DNA of 64,000 nucleotides from Cynocephalus volans (lineage: Eukaryota; Chordata; Mammalia; Dermoptera; Cynocephalidae). Both the position numbers and the translations under genes were made by a program. Below, one piece after another: positions 46,029 to 57,724 of this stretch. Every line of letters starts with the position of its first letter. Position 1 is the stretch's first letter. The notes under the pieces are model-generated. The model was not told the origin of the DNA. It made no database searches and was given only the letters and a program-made list of their open reading frames with translations. The stretch lies in contig NC_084462.1 in assembly GCF_027409185.1 (NCBI RefSeq), positions 17,521,577 through 17,585,576 on the forward strand, given 5' to 3'.

Positions 46029-47479
46029 TCAGTAGCCCCTGTCCCTGCAAGCATCCAAGACACGTGTCTTAGCTTCTGCCCCATCCATGCAGACTCAGGG
46101 GGTGGGACGTGGCCTGTTGCCTGGCTCCTGTGGCCGGATGTGCAAGCCGGCTCAGAGAGGAGCAGGGCAGGACAATCAAGCCAAAGAGGGTCCCGGGGGT
46201 CCCGAGATGGGCAGTATGGGGCAGGGCTGGGCGGGACTATGGGGGTCAGGGGCACAGGAATCTTACCCCCAGCTCAGGCCCCTCTTGGCCAGCTCCACCT
46301 GGGCCAGGCGGTGGTCACTCAGCACCCGCACCCTGGTGATGTCGGCCAGCGGCCTCTGGCGGTGTGAGAACTGCAGCACCTTGTGCTCCTGGGCGTAGAC
46401 GTGGAAGTGATCCGCGTCCGAGCTGATCTCCATCTGGCAGGCGGGAGCCAGTGACCCTCAGCCCCAGCCCACGGAGCCAGGGTCTGGTCCTGTGTCTTAT
46501 CGGGATGTGCCGGCCGAGTCGGGGAAGCAGAGCAGGGTCCTTCCACACAGCCCCCCTGCCCCTCGCAAGCCGGCCCCCAGCTGGGAGCCGTCCTGTTTTC
46601 TCTGGCAGCCGGGCGGTGGGCACCCCATTGCACAGATGGGCAGCCTGAGGAAGAGGGAGGCCCTCCCAGACCCTGCAGCAAGACCTGTAACCACCCACGA
46701 CAAGCCCCCTCCTCGCGGGCCCCACCCAGGTCCCCAGCCCCTTGTCACCTCAAAGGGCTCCCCCAGAGCCAAAGGGAAGACACTCGACACCTCCTCCTCG
46801 CCCCAGCGGCCACCTTGGAAGGTGTTGCCCACCATGGTGGCACTGGAGAATCGGGGCTTGACGTGGAAGGCGATGTCCCCTGCCTCCGACAAAAAGTTGA
46901 TCTCAAACCTGGGGGGCGCCATTGTGTGGGTCATGAGAGCAGCAAATAGCTGGGTAGCAGCCCCACCCAAGGCCCAGGGAGGGGATGCACGGGGAGGGCA
47001 GTGTCCCTTACTTGTCTTCTCCAGAATCAGACTGTCCCTGGACCAGCAGGCTCCAGCCTGGGGCCAGGCCCCCTGCACAGAAGGCTTCAAACTGAGTGTA
47101 AAAGATGGGGTGGGGGGGTCTGGAGACAGAGGTCCACAGGGCTGTGGCTGCTCTCTCCCCTCTGTGCACCCTGCTTGTCCAGGAGGGCCCCCCCGCTAGC
47201 CTGCCTCCCACCTCCAATGTGTGATCTTCGCCAGGTCCCTGTTTCCTTCACGTTGGGGAGGGGGAAACACAGCTGTCCAGCAGGCCGACTGTGGGGGGAC
47301 TCTCAGCCCCATGCCCCCCAGCCTTGGGGTCTCATGACAGGGCAGAACCAGCACCCCCAGCTCTGTGTGGAAGGAATACTGGAGGTGTGGGGGCCCCCCC
47401 GGGCCCCGCTCCCTTCTCTGACCAGTCCAGGGTTGGCTGCCGGCCCTGGACCCTGGGTCTCACCCACCTGCAGTGCCAT
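46029..47479 (-). CDS. GRIFIN: Galectin-related inter-fiber protein (five coding exons)
   Basis: Lens fibre-cell galectin relative, 144 residues when spliced, equal to the length I recall for mammals. Coding exons on minus: 47479-47468 (MALQ), 47091-47012, 46908-46749, 46433-46267 and 46044-46029 (ending DRGY then TGA). Every intron is GT-AG: donors GTGGGT, GTAAGG, GTGACA, GTAAGA; acceptors CAG at each junction; phases compatible. The single galectin beta-sandwich domain fills the protein (FEAFCAGGLAPGWSLL at 5-20; HVKPR at 46-50; N59; W66; E69). Two sugar-binding positions of canonical galectins are changed: N to K at 48 and R to V at 71, as expected for mammalian GRIFIN, which is reported not to bind lactose. 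All exons are open with no frameshift, so the gene looks functional. The 12-nt first coding exon and 16-nt last exon make it easy to miss by ORF search. It lies downstream of CHST12 in opposite orientation. Confidence 0.95.
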
Positions 47480-47530
47480 CTGCTCCCAGCCACTGTAGGA
47501 GGGTGGAGCGGGCCTGGGATATAGGCAGGG
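47480..47530 (-). promoter_or_regulatory. GRIFIN: GRIFIN proximal promoter / 5' UTR candidate
   Basis: On minus, a weak TATA-like word (CCTATATCCC, 47526-47517) lies about 40 bp before the ATG, which would give a very short 5' UTR. Alternatively CTCCTACAG just upstream of the ATG could be a splice acceptor for an untranslated exon. The sequence alone cannot decide. Confidence 0.35.
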
Positions 47531-48118
47531 TGGGCTGGGGGCGGGGTGCACAGGAGCCCCTCCCCTGGGGCCCCTCAGCCCAGGCTCTTCCTCCAGGGTC
47601 ACAAGCCACTGCAGTGACCCAAACCCTCCCATCTGGCCAATTGAGGGCTGGGAGGGGCAGTGAGGAATGCCCTCCGTCCCCTGCCCTGGCCTTCTGGGGT
47701 GTGGTCTGACAGCCTGGTACCACAGCCTGTCTCCCCCAGCCCATGCCGGCTTCCCACCCCAGCCCCCTACTGCCCCACTCCAGTCGGCTCAGCGGCCCCA
47801 TGGGGCACAGAGTGGGATTAGGCTGGGCTGCTGGTCAGCGCATTCCAGGGCTCTGGCGGATGAGCTGGGGGAGGGCTTTTCCCACACCCCGATGTCCCTC
47901 CTGGCCTGGTGCCTTGGCCCTGCTCAGGCTGAGCGAGGAGAGGGGGCTGGGCCAGGGCCCGGGCCCTCAAGGCAGCATGGAGGGGAGACGGGCAGAGAAA
48001 GCCACAGGCAGCTGGGGGGGGCCTCCCTGCTGGACTCTCCAAGGAGGGGAGCTGCCCACAGTGGACCCAGAGTGGCACGGAGCCCTGGGGCTGCTGTGCA
48101 CGGCAGGTGAGCATGTGC
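47531..48118. other. GRIFIN upstream region
   Basis: GC-rich unique sequence between GRIFIN and the minisatellite. A near-palindromic TGCTGGTCAGCG at 47829-47840 resembles a Maf recognition element. No coding exon recognised. Confidence 0.4.
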
Positions 48119-49206
48119 TGTGTGCAGCTGTGTGCAGTGAGTGTGTGAATGTGAATGGACAGTGAGTGTGCAGTGAGCATGTGGGTGAGAGTGTGAGTGT
48201 GCAGTGAGTGTGTGAGTGGGTAGGTGAGTGTGTGAGTGTGCAGTGAGTGTGTGAGTGTGAATGGACAGTGAGTGTGCAGTGAGCATGTGGGTGAGAGTGT
48301 GATTGTGCAGTGAGTGTGTGAGTGGGTAGGTGAGTGTGTGAGTGTGCAGTGAGTGTGTGAGTGTGCAGTGAGTGTGAGTGGGCAGGTGAGTACGTGAGTG
48401 TGTGAGTGTGCAGTGAGTGTGAGTGTGCAGTGAGTGTGTGAGTGTGCAGTGAATGTGAGTGTGCAGTGAGTGTGTGAGTGTGCAGTGAGTGTGAGTGGGC
48501 AGTGAGTGTGTGAGTGTACAGTGAGTGTGCAGCGAGTGTGTGAGTGTGCAGTGTGAGTGGGCAGGTGAGTGTGTGAGTGTGCAGTCAGTGTGTGAGTGTG
48601 CAGTAGTGTGTGAGTGTGCAGTGAGTGTGAGTGGGCAGGTGAGTGCGTGAGTGTGCAGTGAGTGTGAGTGGGCAGGTGAGTGCGTGAGTATGCAGTGAGT
48701 GTGAGTGGGCAGGTGAGTGTGTGAGTGTGCAGTGAGTGTGAGTGGGCAGGTGAGTGTGTGAGTGTGCAGTGAGTGTGAGTGTGCAGTGAGTGTGTGAGTG
48801 TGCAGTGAATGTGAGTGTTCAGTGAGTGTGAGTGGGCAGGTGAGTGCGTGAGTGTGCAGTGAGTGTGAGTGGGCAGGTGAGTGTGTGAGTGTGCAGTGAG
48901 TGTGAGTGGGCAGGTGAGTGTGTGAGTGTGCAGTGAGTGTGAGTGTGCAGTGAGTGTGTGAGTGTGCAGTGAATGTGAGTGTTCAGTGAGTGTGAGTGGG
49001 CAGGTGAGTGCGTGAGTGTGCAGTGAGTGTGAGTGGGCAGGTGAGTGCGTGAGTGTGCAGTGAGTGTGAGTGGGCAGGTGAGTGTGTGAGTGTGCAGTGA
49101 GTGTGAGTGTGCAGTGAGTGTGTGAGTGTGCAGTGAATGTGAGTGTTCAGTGAGTGTGAGTGGGCAGGTGAGTGTGTGAGTGTGTGGTGAGTGTGTGAGA
49201 GTGTGC
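48119..49206 (+). repeat. GTGAGTG/GCAGGTGAGTG minisatellite with higher-order units
   Basis: About 1.09 kb made of GTGAGTGTGCA and GAGTGGGCAGGTGAGTG variants. The left part (48119-48640) is irregular. The right part has a 164-bp higher-order unit in three near-identical copies (48647-48810, 48811-48974, 48975-49138) plus a partial fourth; neighbouring copies differ by about one to three bases by eye. The minus frames through it give only His/Thr/Ser/Leu-rich low-complexity peptide and are not genes. It lies about 0.6 kb upstream of GRIFIN. Confidence 0.93.
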
Positions 49207-51289
49207 CTGTGTTCACCATGACATATACACATAAGCTCATGAACGTGCCCAGTGTGGAACGTGAGTGCAAGCGTGGCTCTGGGTGACAGGGAGGTGCCCG
49301 CTTGCTGTTTCTGTGCCCAGTGTGTCTTCAGGAGACTGCCAGGAACACTCCCTCCAAGCTTCCCCATCCCCATGTATCCACTTCCACCCAGTTCCTGTGT
49401 GTATCCTCCAGCACCCCCCCCACCTGTCCCTGGTCCCATGTGTCCCCCATCCCCATGTATCCCCTCCTGGTCCCCCATGTGATCCCCTGGCCCATTCCAT
49501 CTTATCCCCTCTGGTCCCCTCTCCCATCCCCATGTGTCCACTCTCGCCCACTCTTTACTCCAGGCACCTGGCAGGGCTGATCCTGTCCTGCCTCTCTCCC
49601 CGTGCTGCTGCCCAGGCATGTGCTGGTCAGTTTTGGCAGTGGTGGGGATGCTGAGGCCAGGAGGGGACATAGATGTGGCCCTGACTGTCCCCCTGCCCAT
49701 TGGGCCGTGCAGGGCAGTGCGGAGCCTCAGCCCCTTGGGGCTCATTTCTTTTGCCCAGCACTGGGCAAGGCTAGCTGCAGTCCTGAAGGGGGCAGCCCTG
49801 AGCAGCTGAGGTGCCCAGGACGAGCCCGCCCAGCCTGTCCCTGCCTCATCCACCACTCCATCCTGTCTGGCAGCCCTGGGCCCACAGGCTGCAGAACCCT
49901 CATACCTGCCTCCTACCAGAGGAGCACAGAGAGGGAGCCCTGGCCACAGCAGCCCGGCAGGGTGGTGAAGCACTGTCCTGCCTCCCCACCTTCTTGTCCT
50001 GTCCCTTGTCCTGGGGGGCTGGGACCGGGCAGTACTGGCTTCAGGTCCCTGGTGAAGACGTGGAGCCTGGGCTCGAGCACAGTGCTGGCCAGTCCCAGGG
50101 CCCAGGGCAGGGACAGAGCACAGAGCCAGGGGTCCAGAACAGACTTCCAACCGTCTGGCAACGTTGAGCTGGTGTCCTCTGGGCCTCCGCCTTCCCAGCT
50201 GCACTCTGGGCTCACAATGCTGACCTCTGCCCTCCATGCCTGTCCTTGGGCAGGGGAGGGTGGCCTGGGGCAGCTGCAGCCCTGGACTCAGGAACTCGGC
50301 TCATTGTCTACTTGGTCTCTGTCTCCCCTCTTTGGGGCCAAGCAGACGTGCTGGTAGAAGGTCTCAGGGCTCAGGAGCCTCTGCCTAGGGTCCCTGCTGG
50401 GCATCAGGGGGTCTGTAGCATGGCCCCCAGACTTGCTGGGCAGGAGGCTGAGGAGGCCTGTGAGCCCTGCTTTGGGCAAGCCCATCTCTCTCAGCCTCAG
50501 TCTCCCCATCTGGGCAATGGGGCCTGTGTGACAGGAAGCCCCATGGGCCCCGAGGCCAGCAGGGGTGTGAGCCCGGCCTGCTCACACCCAGCCTGGGTCT
50601 ATACAGCTCTCAGAAAGCTGGGTGCTCCCCCACCCCAGGACGAAGCAGCCTGTGGACCCTCATCTGAGCCTCCACCCCATGGTTACACATATACCTGGCA
50701 TGAGTAGACCTGTGATCTCACCCTGTCTGACTGTGGCTTCGGAGCCTCTCCCACGAGGAGTGGAAGCCAGGAGTCGCCAAAGCTCTCGCCAAGGGCCCAG
50801 AAGCCAGAACCTCCTGGGGGACAGAGAGGGAGAGACGCAAAAGCCCCATGTGGTGGTCCAGCCCTGTCCTCTGCCTGGATGCCATGGAGTCAGATCCGAC
50901 CCGGCCACCTCCTCCCCAGCCCAGCCTCCCAGGTCACGACTGGGCAGCAGGCAGTGCTCTGCCCTTAGTGGCTGACCGGTGGCCCCGGGTGCTGGCTGCC
51001 GGGTGCTATGGCTTGGGGCCCGGGAGCAAACAGACCTGCCGTCTGGGCACCAGCCCTCCTGTCCGCTGCACACCCACCCGGATGCGGTTTTGCCCTGGGC
51101 TGTTGACTTTCACAGGCTTCCGAGGAAGGAGCAGCATCCCCACCCAGCTCGGCTGGGGATCTTCACCAGGGTGGGAGCCTGGGCTCAGCAGCAAGCTCTG
51201 GGGCCTCCATGGCCAGGCGATGCCCTACATGGGGCTGAACTCAGGACTGCTGGTGGATAAATCCTGCCCCAGAACATAATACAATTGTC
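49207..51289. other. Intergenic, nothing assigned
   Basis: Begins with C-rich 'ccccatgt' quasi-repeats (49360-49540). Open frames up to about 250 codons (49602-50357) show no family features. Confidence 0.5.
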
Positions 51290-51515
51290 TGTTGTGTGAT
51301 TACTCCGTATCAGGCGCCAGGCTGAGATCTTTACACGCATTACCACACTTACTGCACCCGACAACACATGCAGGTGGCTCTGCTATCCCAGTTTTAGAGA
51401 AGGATAAAGGCCCAGAGAAGTTAAGCGACTTGCCCATCGTCCCGCAGCTAGAGAGTAACAAAGCCAAGATTTGCACCCAGCAGTCTGGCCCAGAGCCCAA
51501 GTTTCTAAACACTAT
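51290..51515 (+). mobile_element. MIR SINE, near complete
   Basis: 'ttgtgtgattactccgtatcagg', 'gagaaggataaaggcccagag', 'aagttaagcgacttgcccatcg' (in part) and 'gcagctagagagtaac' follow MIR order with good spacing. Confidence 0.78.
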
Positions 51516-51864
51516 GCCAGGCTTCGCCCCGGAGACAGACCTCCTCACCAGGCTGGGGCGGGGAGGACGATCAGGCCTGGCTTCCTGGAGAAGAAGGCAC
51601 CTAAGGTGGGTCTTGAAGAATGAGTAGGAGTTAGAAGGTAGTGGGGACGGGTGCTCCAGAGAGGGAACAGCTGGAGTGAGAGCAGGTGACCCGGCCCAGG
51701 AATGTGTCACTGGCCACGCTGGGCAGGCATCGACATCAGGCGGGGTCTAACTCACTTGTGTCCCCAGAGGCACCTGGTATGAGTCTCCCAGGGACAACTT
51801 GACAAGGATCCACAAGACGAGGCATCTTTCTGGGAGCTTGGCAGAGCTTCTGTGGAATTCCTGG
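51516..51864. other. Intergenic, nothing assigned
   Basis: No recognised gene, RNA gene or named repeat; only short chance frames. Confidence 0.45.
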
Positions 51865-51975
51865 TGTCAAGGCATCATTGTGCCCATTTGAGTGATGAGG
51901 AAACTGAGGCTCAAATAGAAGAACGGCCCCATGGCCACACAATAAGGGAATGGCAGAGGTGGGATGTGAATGCAG
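51865..51975 (+). mobile_element. MIR SINE core fragment
   Basis: 'gagtgatgaggaaactgagg', then 'ctcaaatagaagaacggccc' and 'ggaatggcagaggtggg'. Confidence 0.72.
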
Positions 51976-53264
51976 CCTCTGGACTCCCAGTGCAGGGCTT
52001 CTGCCAGCCCAGCCCTGCTGTCCTGCCACCCTCTTGTGCCCTACACCCCACTCCAGGGCTGAGCACCCAGCCTGGCCCAACAGTGGGCGATTCTAGGCGC
52101 TGGGCCCTGGCTCTCAGTGGTCTCAGGCCAGGCTGGGCTGCCTTCTCAGCCTTAGAGTCCTCCTCTGGTTCCAAAACCCTCCCAGGACCCCCCTCCCCGC
52201 CCCCAACCCACATCTGGAACTGCTCATCCGGATGGTGAGGTCAGCGTGGAAATTCTCAGCACCCGCTTGGCAAGGAGGTACTGGGTAACTTGCGCCGGGC
52301 AGAGGCAAGCACTGACCCAAGTACACCGATCTCTGCCCTGGCTGGGTGCTAGGGGGCCAAGGCACACAGTGGCCCCCTCTTCTCTCTGTCGGGCCATGAC
52401 AAGAAGTGAGCCCAGCATGGAGAAAGAGGGCAGTTGGAAAGTACCATGCCACCCTTACACAGACGGGGAAACCGAGGCCTACCCAGGAGGCAAAGGGCTT
52501 GGCAGGAACCAGTACCCATAGTAGCAGGACAGGCATCAGAGGTCCAGCCTCTGCCCCTGCTTTGAGGCCCCTGTAGGACTTTGGCCATGAGTCCTGTTAA
52601 AGGCTGGAATTGACTGTGGCTGGGGAGAGCTGATCCCGGGCTGACCAAGACCCCAGGCTCCCCAGGGCTCCAAGGAGGCGACAGCAGGGTTCTTGGCTCC
52701 CTAGTGTTCCCTCACCTGTCCCTTGCAAATCTGTCCCTAGCCACTGCCTATCCCATCAACACTTACTTGTCCCAAGTCCCATTCTTTCCAAGCTCAATCC
52801 CTCAGAACCTTCCTGGGTCTCTCCCTCTTCTGAATCTCATCCTTTGCACAGGACAGAAGGCATTTTCAACCCAAGCCATTAATTGAGGCCCTACTGTGTG
52901 CCAGGAGCTGCCTGGGACCCTCAGAGACCTGTAGGACAGGAGAAGGGCTGTGCCCGATACACGGTGGACCCTCCGCTACCCCCTCTTCCCACCAGCATCC
53001 GAGCAGATCCTGGCACACAGTAGGTGCTCAGGGGATGCAATGATCCTGCCACCCCCAATTCAGGGCAGATGGAGGCCCCCAGGCACAGGGAGGAGCGATG
53101 CTAGAATGAACCCAGGGAACCCTGCTCATCTTGGCCGTAGCAGCTGTCACTCACCAGTTGAGCCTCTCCTGTGTCCTTGGGGCTGTGCTGGGAGTACATC
53201 CGTCACTCCTCTGTGAGGTAGGCTACTGTCCCCACGTCACTGATGGGGAAAAGCAACCAGCTGT
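51976..53264. other. Intergenic with MIR scraps
   Basis: Small MIR-like cores near 52455-52475 and 53215-53245 ('cacagacggggaaaccgag', 'cactgatggggaaaagcaa'). No gene. Confidence 0.45.
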
Positions 53265-53430
53265 CTCTTCATTTATTCAGCAAATATTTTTTGAGCCCCT
53301 ACTAGATGACAAGCCCTGCGTTGTGGTGAACACGACAGATAGACAGATGGACACAGTTCTTGCCCTCATGGAGTTTCCGGTGTCTGGCAGAGGGGGACAG
53401 ATGCTAAATGGCAAAATCCAGCCTCACATT
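53265..53430 (+). mobile_element. Ancient interspersed repeat (L2-age), copy A
   Basis: 'catttattcagcaaatattttttgagc', 'gccctcatggagtttcc' and similar words belong to a common old mammalian repeat that also appears at 55675-55870 and 57725-57800. Family name not certain. Confidence 0.55.
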
Positions 53431-54464
53431 ATTTAATTACTATTATAATAAAAGCTCTGAAGGGAAAATATGGGGAATGACAATCGTGTATGCTGGGGGG
53501 ACCTGGCCTTGATACGGGCAGTCAGGGAAGACTCCAGTTACTCCTGGAGGAGGTAACATCGTGCTGAACCCGGAGGAGAGAGTGTCTAGCCACATGAAGA
53601 GGGGGAGGAGTGTTCCTGGCAAAGGGAACAGCATATGCAAAGGCCCTGGGGAGGGGAGAGGCAGGGACAATGAGGGGCCAGGATGGGGATGGGGAAGACA
53701 TGTCCCCACTCCTGCCACTTCTGCTTGGCTGGGGTCTAGCCCTTCCTGGCCTTCTCTGCCAGGCACCTCCCCCTCCTGGTTAACCCTCAGTGCCCCAGCA
53801 TTGCTCCTGGACAAGCTGCCCACCCAGTGCCCAGCCGTTGTCCATGTCTCATGCTTCCTGCCCTTGAGTCTCTCACTGCTCTGAAAATCTGTTCACTTAG
53901 GGGCATTTTGTAGGCTGATTAGGTTTTACTGGAGTGAACGCCAAGCTGGGGCTGTCAGTTCTGACGCATCCCCTCTCCCTGGCATTGGGGACATTTGACA
54001 CCAGCCTGACCTCCGTCTTGGAGAGCCATCATCCTGCAGATGGAGAGCCCCACCAGGCCCACTTCCAAATTTAAAATTGCCACCCCTCTTGCTCCACACC
54101 TTCCCCCCCACATATCCCCAAAATCAAAGCAGGCCCATCTGCCTCTGACAGGTGAGGGGCCTTGAGAGAGTCCTTGCTCCTCTCTGAGCCTCAGTTTCCC
54201 CACCTGAGGGAGCCAAGCAGGATAATGAACACTGCCCATGTGCTCTGCTGAGGCTGGGAATGGAAGCAAGGCTGACCTTGGCTCCAAGGAGGGGCACGAA
54301 GGGTGGGACTTAGGCCATTGAGGCCACTGAGCTGCCCCGCTGCCAGGTGAGGGGTCAGGCACCTCCTCTGTGGACGGCCTGCAGCCTGGTGCAGCAGATG
54401 GAGGCTCCTCCCAGACGGGTTCTCCAGGGGGAGGCAGAACCCATGTCTGCAAGTGCCCACGCCA
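53431..54464. other. Intergenic, nothing assigned
   Basis: A MIR middle piece at 54165-54205 ('tctctgagcctcagtttccc'). A 176-codon minus frame (53955-54485) lacks any motif. Confidence 0.45.
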
Positions 54465-54590
54465 CACCAAGCCCTTTGCCTTCATTTTATTTTACCTCCC
54501 ATTTTATAGATGTGGTAACAGAGGCTCACGGGGAAGACAGAGCTGCACAGGTTCACACAGCCAGTCGCTGGCAGGGCTGGCGTTCTTAAC
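54465..54590 (+). mobile_element. MIR SINE core fragment
   Basis: 'cattttatagatgtggtaac', 'agaggctcacggggaagac' and 'acacagccagtcgctggcagg' in MIR order. Confidence 0.72.
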
Positions 54591-55674
54591 TGCTACCCTG
54601 CAGAGGTGGGGCCGGGATTTGGGGGGAGGGCAGGACAGAGCCTCCCTATCTGCCTCCCACATTTTTCCGGGTCCCACAGCTACGCTCCTTGGTTCAGGGT
54701 TTGTTCACAATGGCCCCGCACTTTGCAGTCTCCAAAGCAAGTTCACATCTGTTCACATCCCTGCTGGGCCAGAGAGTTGTTGTTCCCATGTGACTGATGA
54801 AGACACTGAGGCCACTGTCGGGCAGTGTGTGTTTGCCTGGGGAGTTATCGATGTGAACAACCTGGAGGGGTCCGTAGAGAACTTGATCAAAAAGCTGTGC
54901 CTGAGAGCCTCCAAAAGCTCTTGATTGTTGCGCTGCTTGGGTAGGGGGTGGTTGAGGCTGGGGCTGAGGTGGAAGGCTCCCTAATGGTCCTGAATGGGAG
55001 TAGAGTGGTGGGATTGGGGTCTAGTATGCATGAGAGTTGGGGACCTGGCTGGGCCGTGAGAACCCCTTGGCCCTTGACCCAATTCCAGCAAAAAAAATGA
55101 ACCCAAGATGGCAGCCATCTTTGAGGAAGCTCAACTATACCAGACAGGCCAATCAGAAAGGCCATCTGGGCCTTGTGGCTGTTGGCCAGGCACAGCAGCC
55201 AATGGGAGGCCTCCGTGGCAGGGCAGGGGCTGGGCGCCAGCTGAGCAGTGTGGGATAGGGTGGGGCAGAGCAGCCTGGCTGACATCTGGCCTGGAGGGGG
55301 ACTGTGATGATTTCTGCAGATGGGCTGTAGGCTCCAGAGAGGCAGGCTGCGCCAGGTTATAAACAGACATAGCAGCAGACCGGATTTGAGGAAGGAAGAG
55401 CTGGGAATACAATTAGATGAGAAAGTGGCTAGGGGATCCTGGAGCTGATCTGAAGACGGAGTGCTGAAGCCTGGAAGACATTAGGAGTCCCCTCCTTCAG
55501 CACCAGTCCCAGAGCCAGGGAGGGTCAGGGGTCACACAGGCCAACCAGGCATAGGTTCAATCCCCCACTCTCTATAGACCTCCCCAGTCCGAACCTTGGT
55601 GTGCTGCACTGTGACACGGGGCCGTGACCCCCCTTGGGGTGGGATGGGGGGAGGGGAACCAGACCCTGCAGCCT
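54591..55674. other. Intergenic, nothing assigned
   Basis: A further degraded MIR-like piece near 54785-54820 ('tgatgaagacactgaggcc'). No gene recognised. Confidence 0.45.
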
Positions 55675-55870
55675 TCAATCCCTCCACAAACATTTACAGA
55701 GCTCCCATTGCGTGGTAGTTGGGGGTCCTGGCGTGTAGCAGTGAGTAAGACAGGCTCTCTGCACTCACACACCTGATATTGTGGTGGGAGAGACAGATAA
55801 TAAATAGCCCAACAAATACGTAGACTCTTCTAGGTAGTGATACGTGTTAGGTAGAAAGTCAGCTAGGACA
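55675..55870 (+). mobile_element. Ancient interspersed repeat (L2-age), copy B
   Basis: 'ccacaaacatttacagagctcc', 'gagacagataataaatagcc' and 'gtgatacgtgttaggtag' correspond in order to copy A's family. Confidence 0.5.
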
Positions 55871-57274
55871 GCCATGTAGAGCTGTGCAGTCCTGTCCCAC
55901 AGCTGCTGAGCACGCAATGTCAGGCACCTGGAATGGCTGACTTGAGAGATGAGTGTAAGAAACACCCTGGATTTTGAAGACTTAGTACAAAAAAAAGTAA
56001 AATATCTCATTAATAATTTTTATATTGGTCACATGTTAAAACGATAATGGCTTTGACATATGGGGTTAAATAAAATAAATTGTTAAGATTTATTCCCCTT
56101 GCTTGAAAAAAATTTTTAATGTGGCCACTAGAAATTTAAAGTTGCATTTATGCCCTGTGTTATGTTCCTATTAGACGGTGCAGGATGAAGATGTGGGGGG
56201 CAGGGGAGGGAGCTATTTCAGCCACAGCAGGATGGGGGGCTGTTGAGCGAGAGGGCCCAGCACAGGAGACTGGGAGGAGTCCCCCAGGCACGGGGGATGG
56301 CAGATACAAAGGCATCGAGGTGGGAGCAAGTTTGGGGTATTTAATGAACAGGAAGGGGATCAGTGTGGCCAGAGCGTGGGAGTGAGGGGTGGACAGTGCG
56401 AGGTGAGGTCATGGAGGTGGGTCAGAGGCCGTGATGGGCTGGGCATGTGAAGAGCCCCCAGTGTCCCCCAAAAGCACACACACGTGTGCCCATGTGCCCA
56501 GGCTTGGGGGGAACAGTGTGGGGACGGAGCTGGTCTGGGTCTGCCCCCACCCTAGAATCCTCACGGGGCAGGCTCTGGCCCCTGCCCCCACCTCTGACAC
56601 CGGGAAGTCATTGCTGGGTCCCCACACCACGCTCCCTGCAGCCCTGCCTGGGCCAGCCACCACATGCTTCCCGCCTGCTCAGGCCAACCCTGGCTGGCTT
56701 CGAACTCTCCCGCCAAGGCTGTTGGGAAAGACCCAGGGGAGCTGCCAGCTCCCAAAATAACCTCGCACCAGTTCCAGGACATCTGCGGAGGGGCGGAGGA
56801 GCTGAAACCCAGAGCCAGGAGCACCACTGAGCCCCATGCAGTATGGGACTGGAAATGGGGACACGGAGGGGAGGGGCAGGGACGGAGACAGAGGGACACA
56901 CAGAAGAGGTGATGGCTAGAAAGAATGAGAGATGCTTGGAGACAGGTAAAGACATTCTGGAAAAACGGAGTCAGGGAAAGGAGCAGAGGCAGAGAGAGAA
57001 GGTGGGGGAGAGACCCCAAACAAGTGCATGTCCCAGGCTGGGCAGCCCCCAGCCCCCCTTAGAAGGGAGCCTCCCTCCAGACACCCCCAGGCCAGGTCAT
57101 CCTCCAGAGGGAGGGGAGGAAGCACCCTTGAGTTGGGGTCTGGCTGGGTGGGGGTTAAATGGATGATCAGTGGCAGGGATGGGCCCCCATAGTGACTGGG
57201 CCCCCAGGGCCCCCACAGTGACCGGGATCCCAGGAATCCCATATGACCAGATTGGGCCTCGTGGGGGACCTATA
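55871..57274. other. Intergenic, nothing assigned
   Basis: AT-rich at 55980-56165, then GC-rich with purine-rich stretches (56850-57010, 'gagagagaaggtgg'). No gene recognised. Confidence 0.45.
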
Positions 57275-57365
57275 TCCTAACCCTCCTGTTTTCCTAGAGG
57301 GGGAAACTGAAGCTCAGAGAGGTCGTAGAACTTGCCTGAGGAACCACAGCACATGACCTGCCTGG
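57275..57365 (+). mobile_element. MIR SINE core fragment
   Basis: 'agagggggaaactgaagctc', 'agagaggtcgtagaacttgcc' in part. Confidence 0.65.
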
Positions 57366-57724
57366 GCACTTTTCCCCTGCGACCTTCACACTTGGCCACC
57401 ACTTACCCAGCTAAACAGCAACTTCTCAGGTCCCTAGGGAGTTGAGAAATGTCCTCTGAGCAGCATGGCCAACACGAGGCAGAACTTGTGGAATGTCCTG
57501 AGCCCAAAGTGGCCAGAGGGCAGGGGAGAGCCGTGGTGGGCTGGCAATTACAAAGTTGGGGGAGGGTGGGGAAACCGAGGCAGAAAAAAGGCACCTGGGG
57601 ACCCTGGCTCCCCTGCCTACAGGGCCTGGCCCAGAGGAGCCAGGGAATCTGGGAAGCAGGAACTGAGGGGTGGTCTTTTGAGATTAAAGGGTCTTTGCTG
57701 CGAGACCCTCTGTCCAGGTCCACA

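Noticed and set aside
48119..49206. CRISPR-like regular repeats
   Set aside because: Units are contiguous variants of one short motif with no unique spacers, in a mammalian setting; a minisatellite.
48819..50237. 472-codon minus-strand open frame with His/Thr/Ser repeats
   Set aside because: Its repetitive half is the translation of the GTGAGTG minisatellite and the rest has no recognisable domain. Frame openness follows from the repeat composition.
49602..50357. 251-codon plus-strand open frame
   Set aside because: Pro/Ser/Gly/Arg-rich chance frame in GC-rich intergenic DNA; overlapping frames of similar length exist in other phases.
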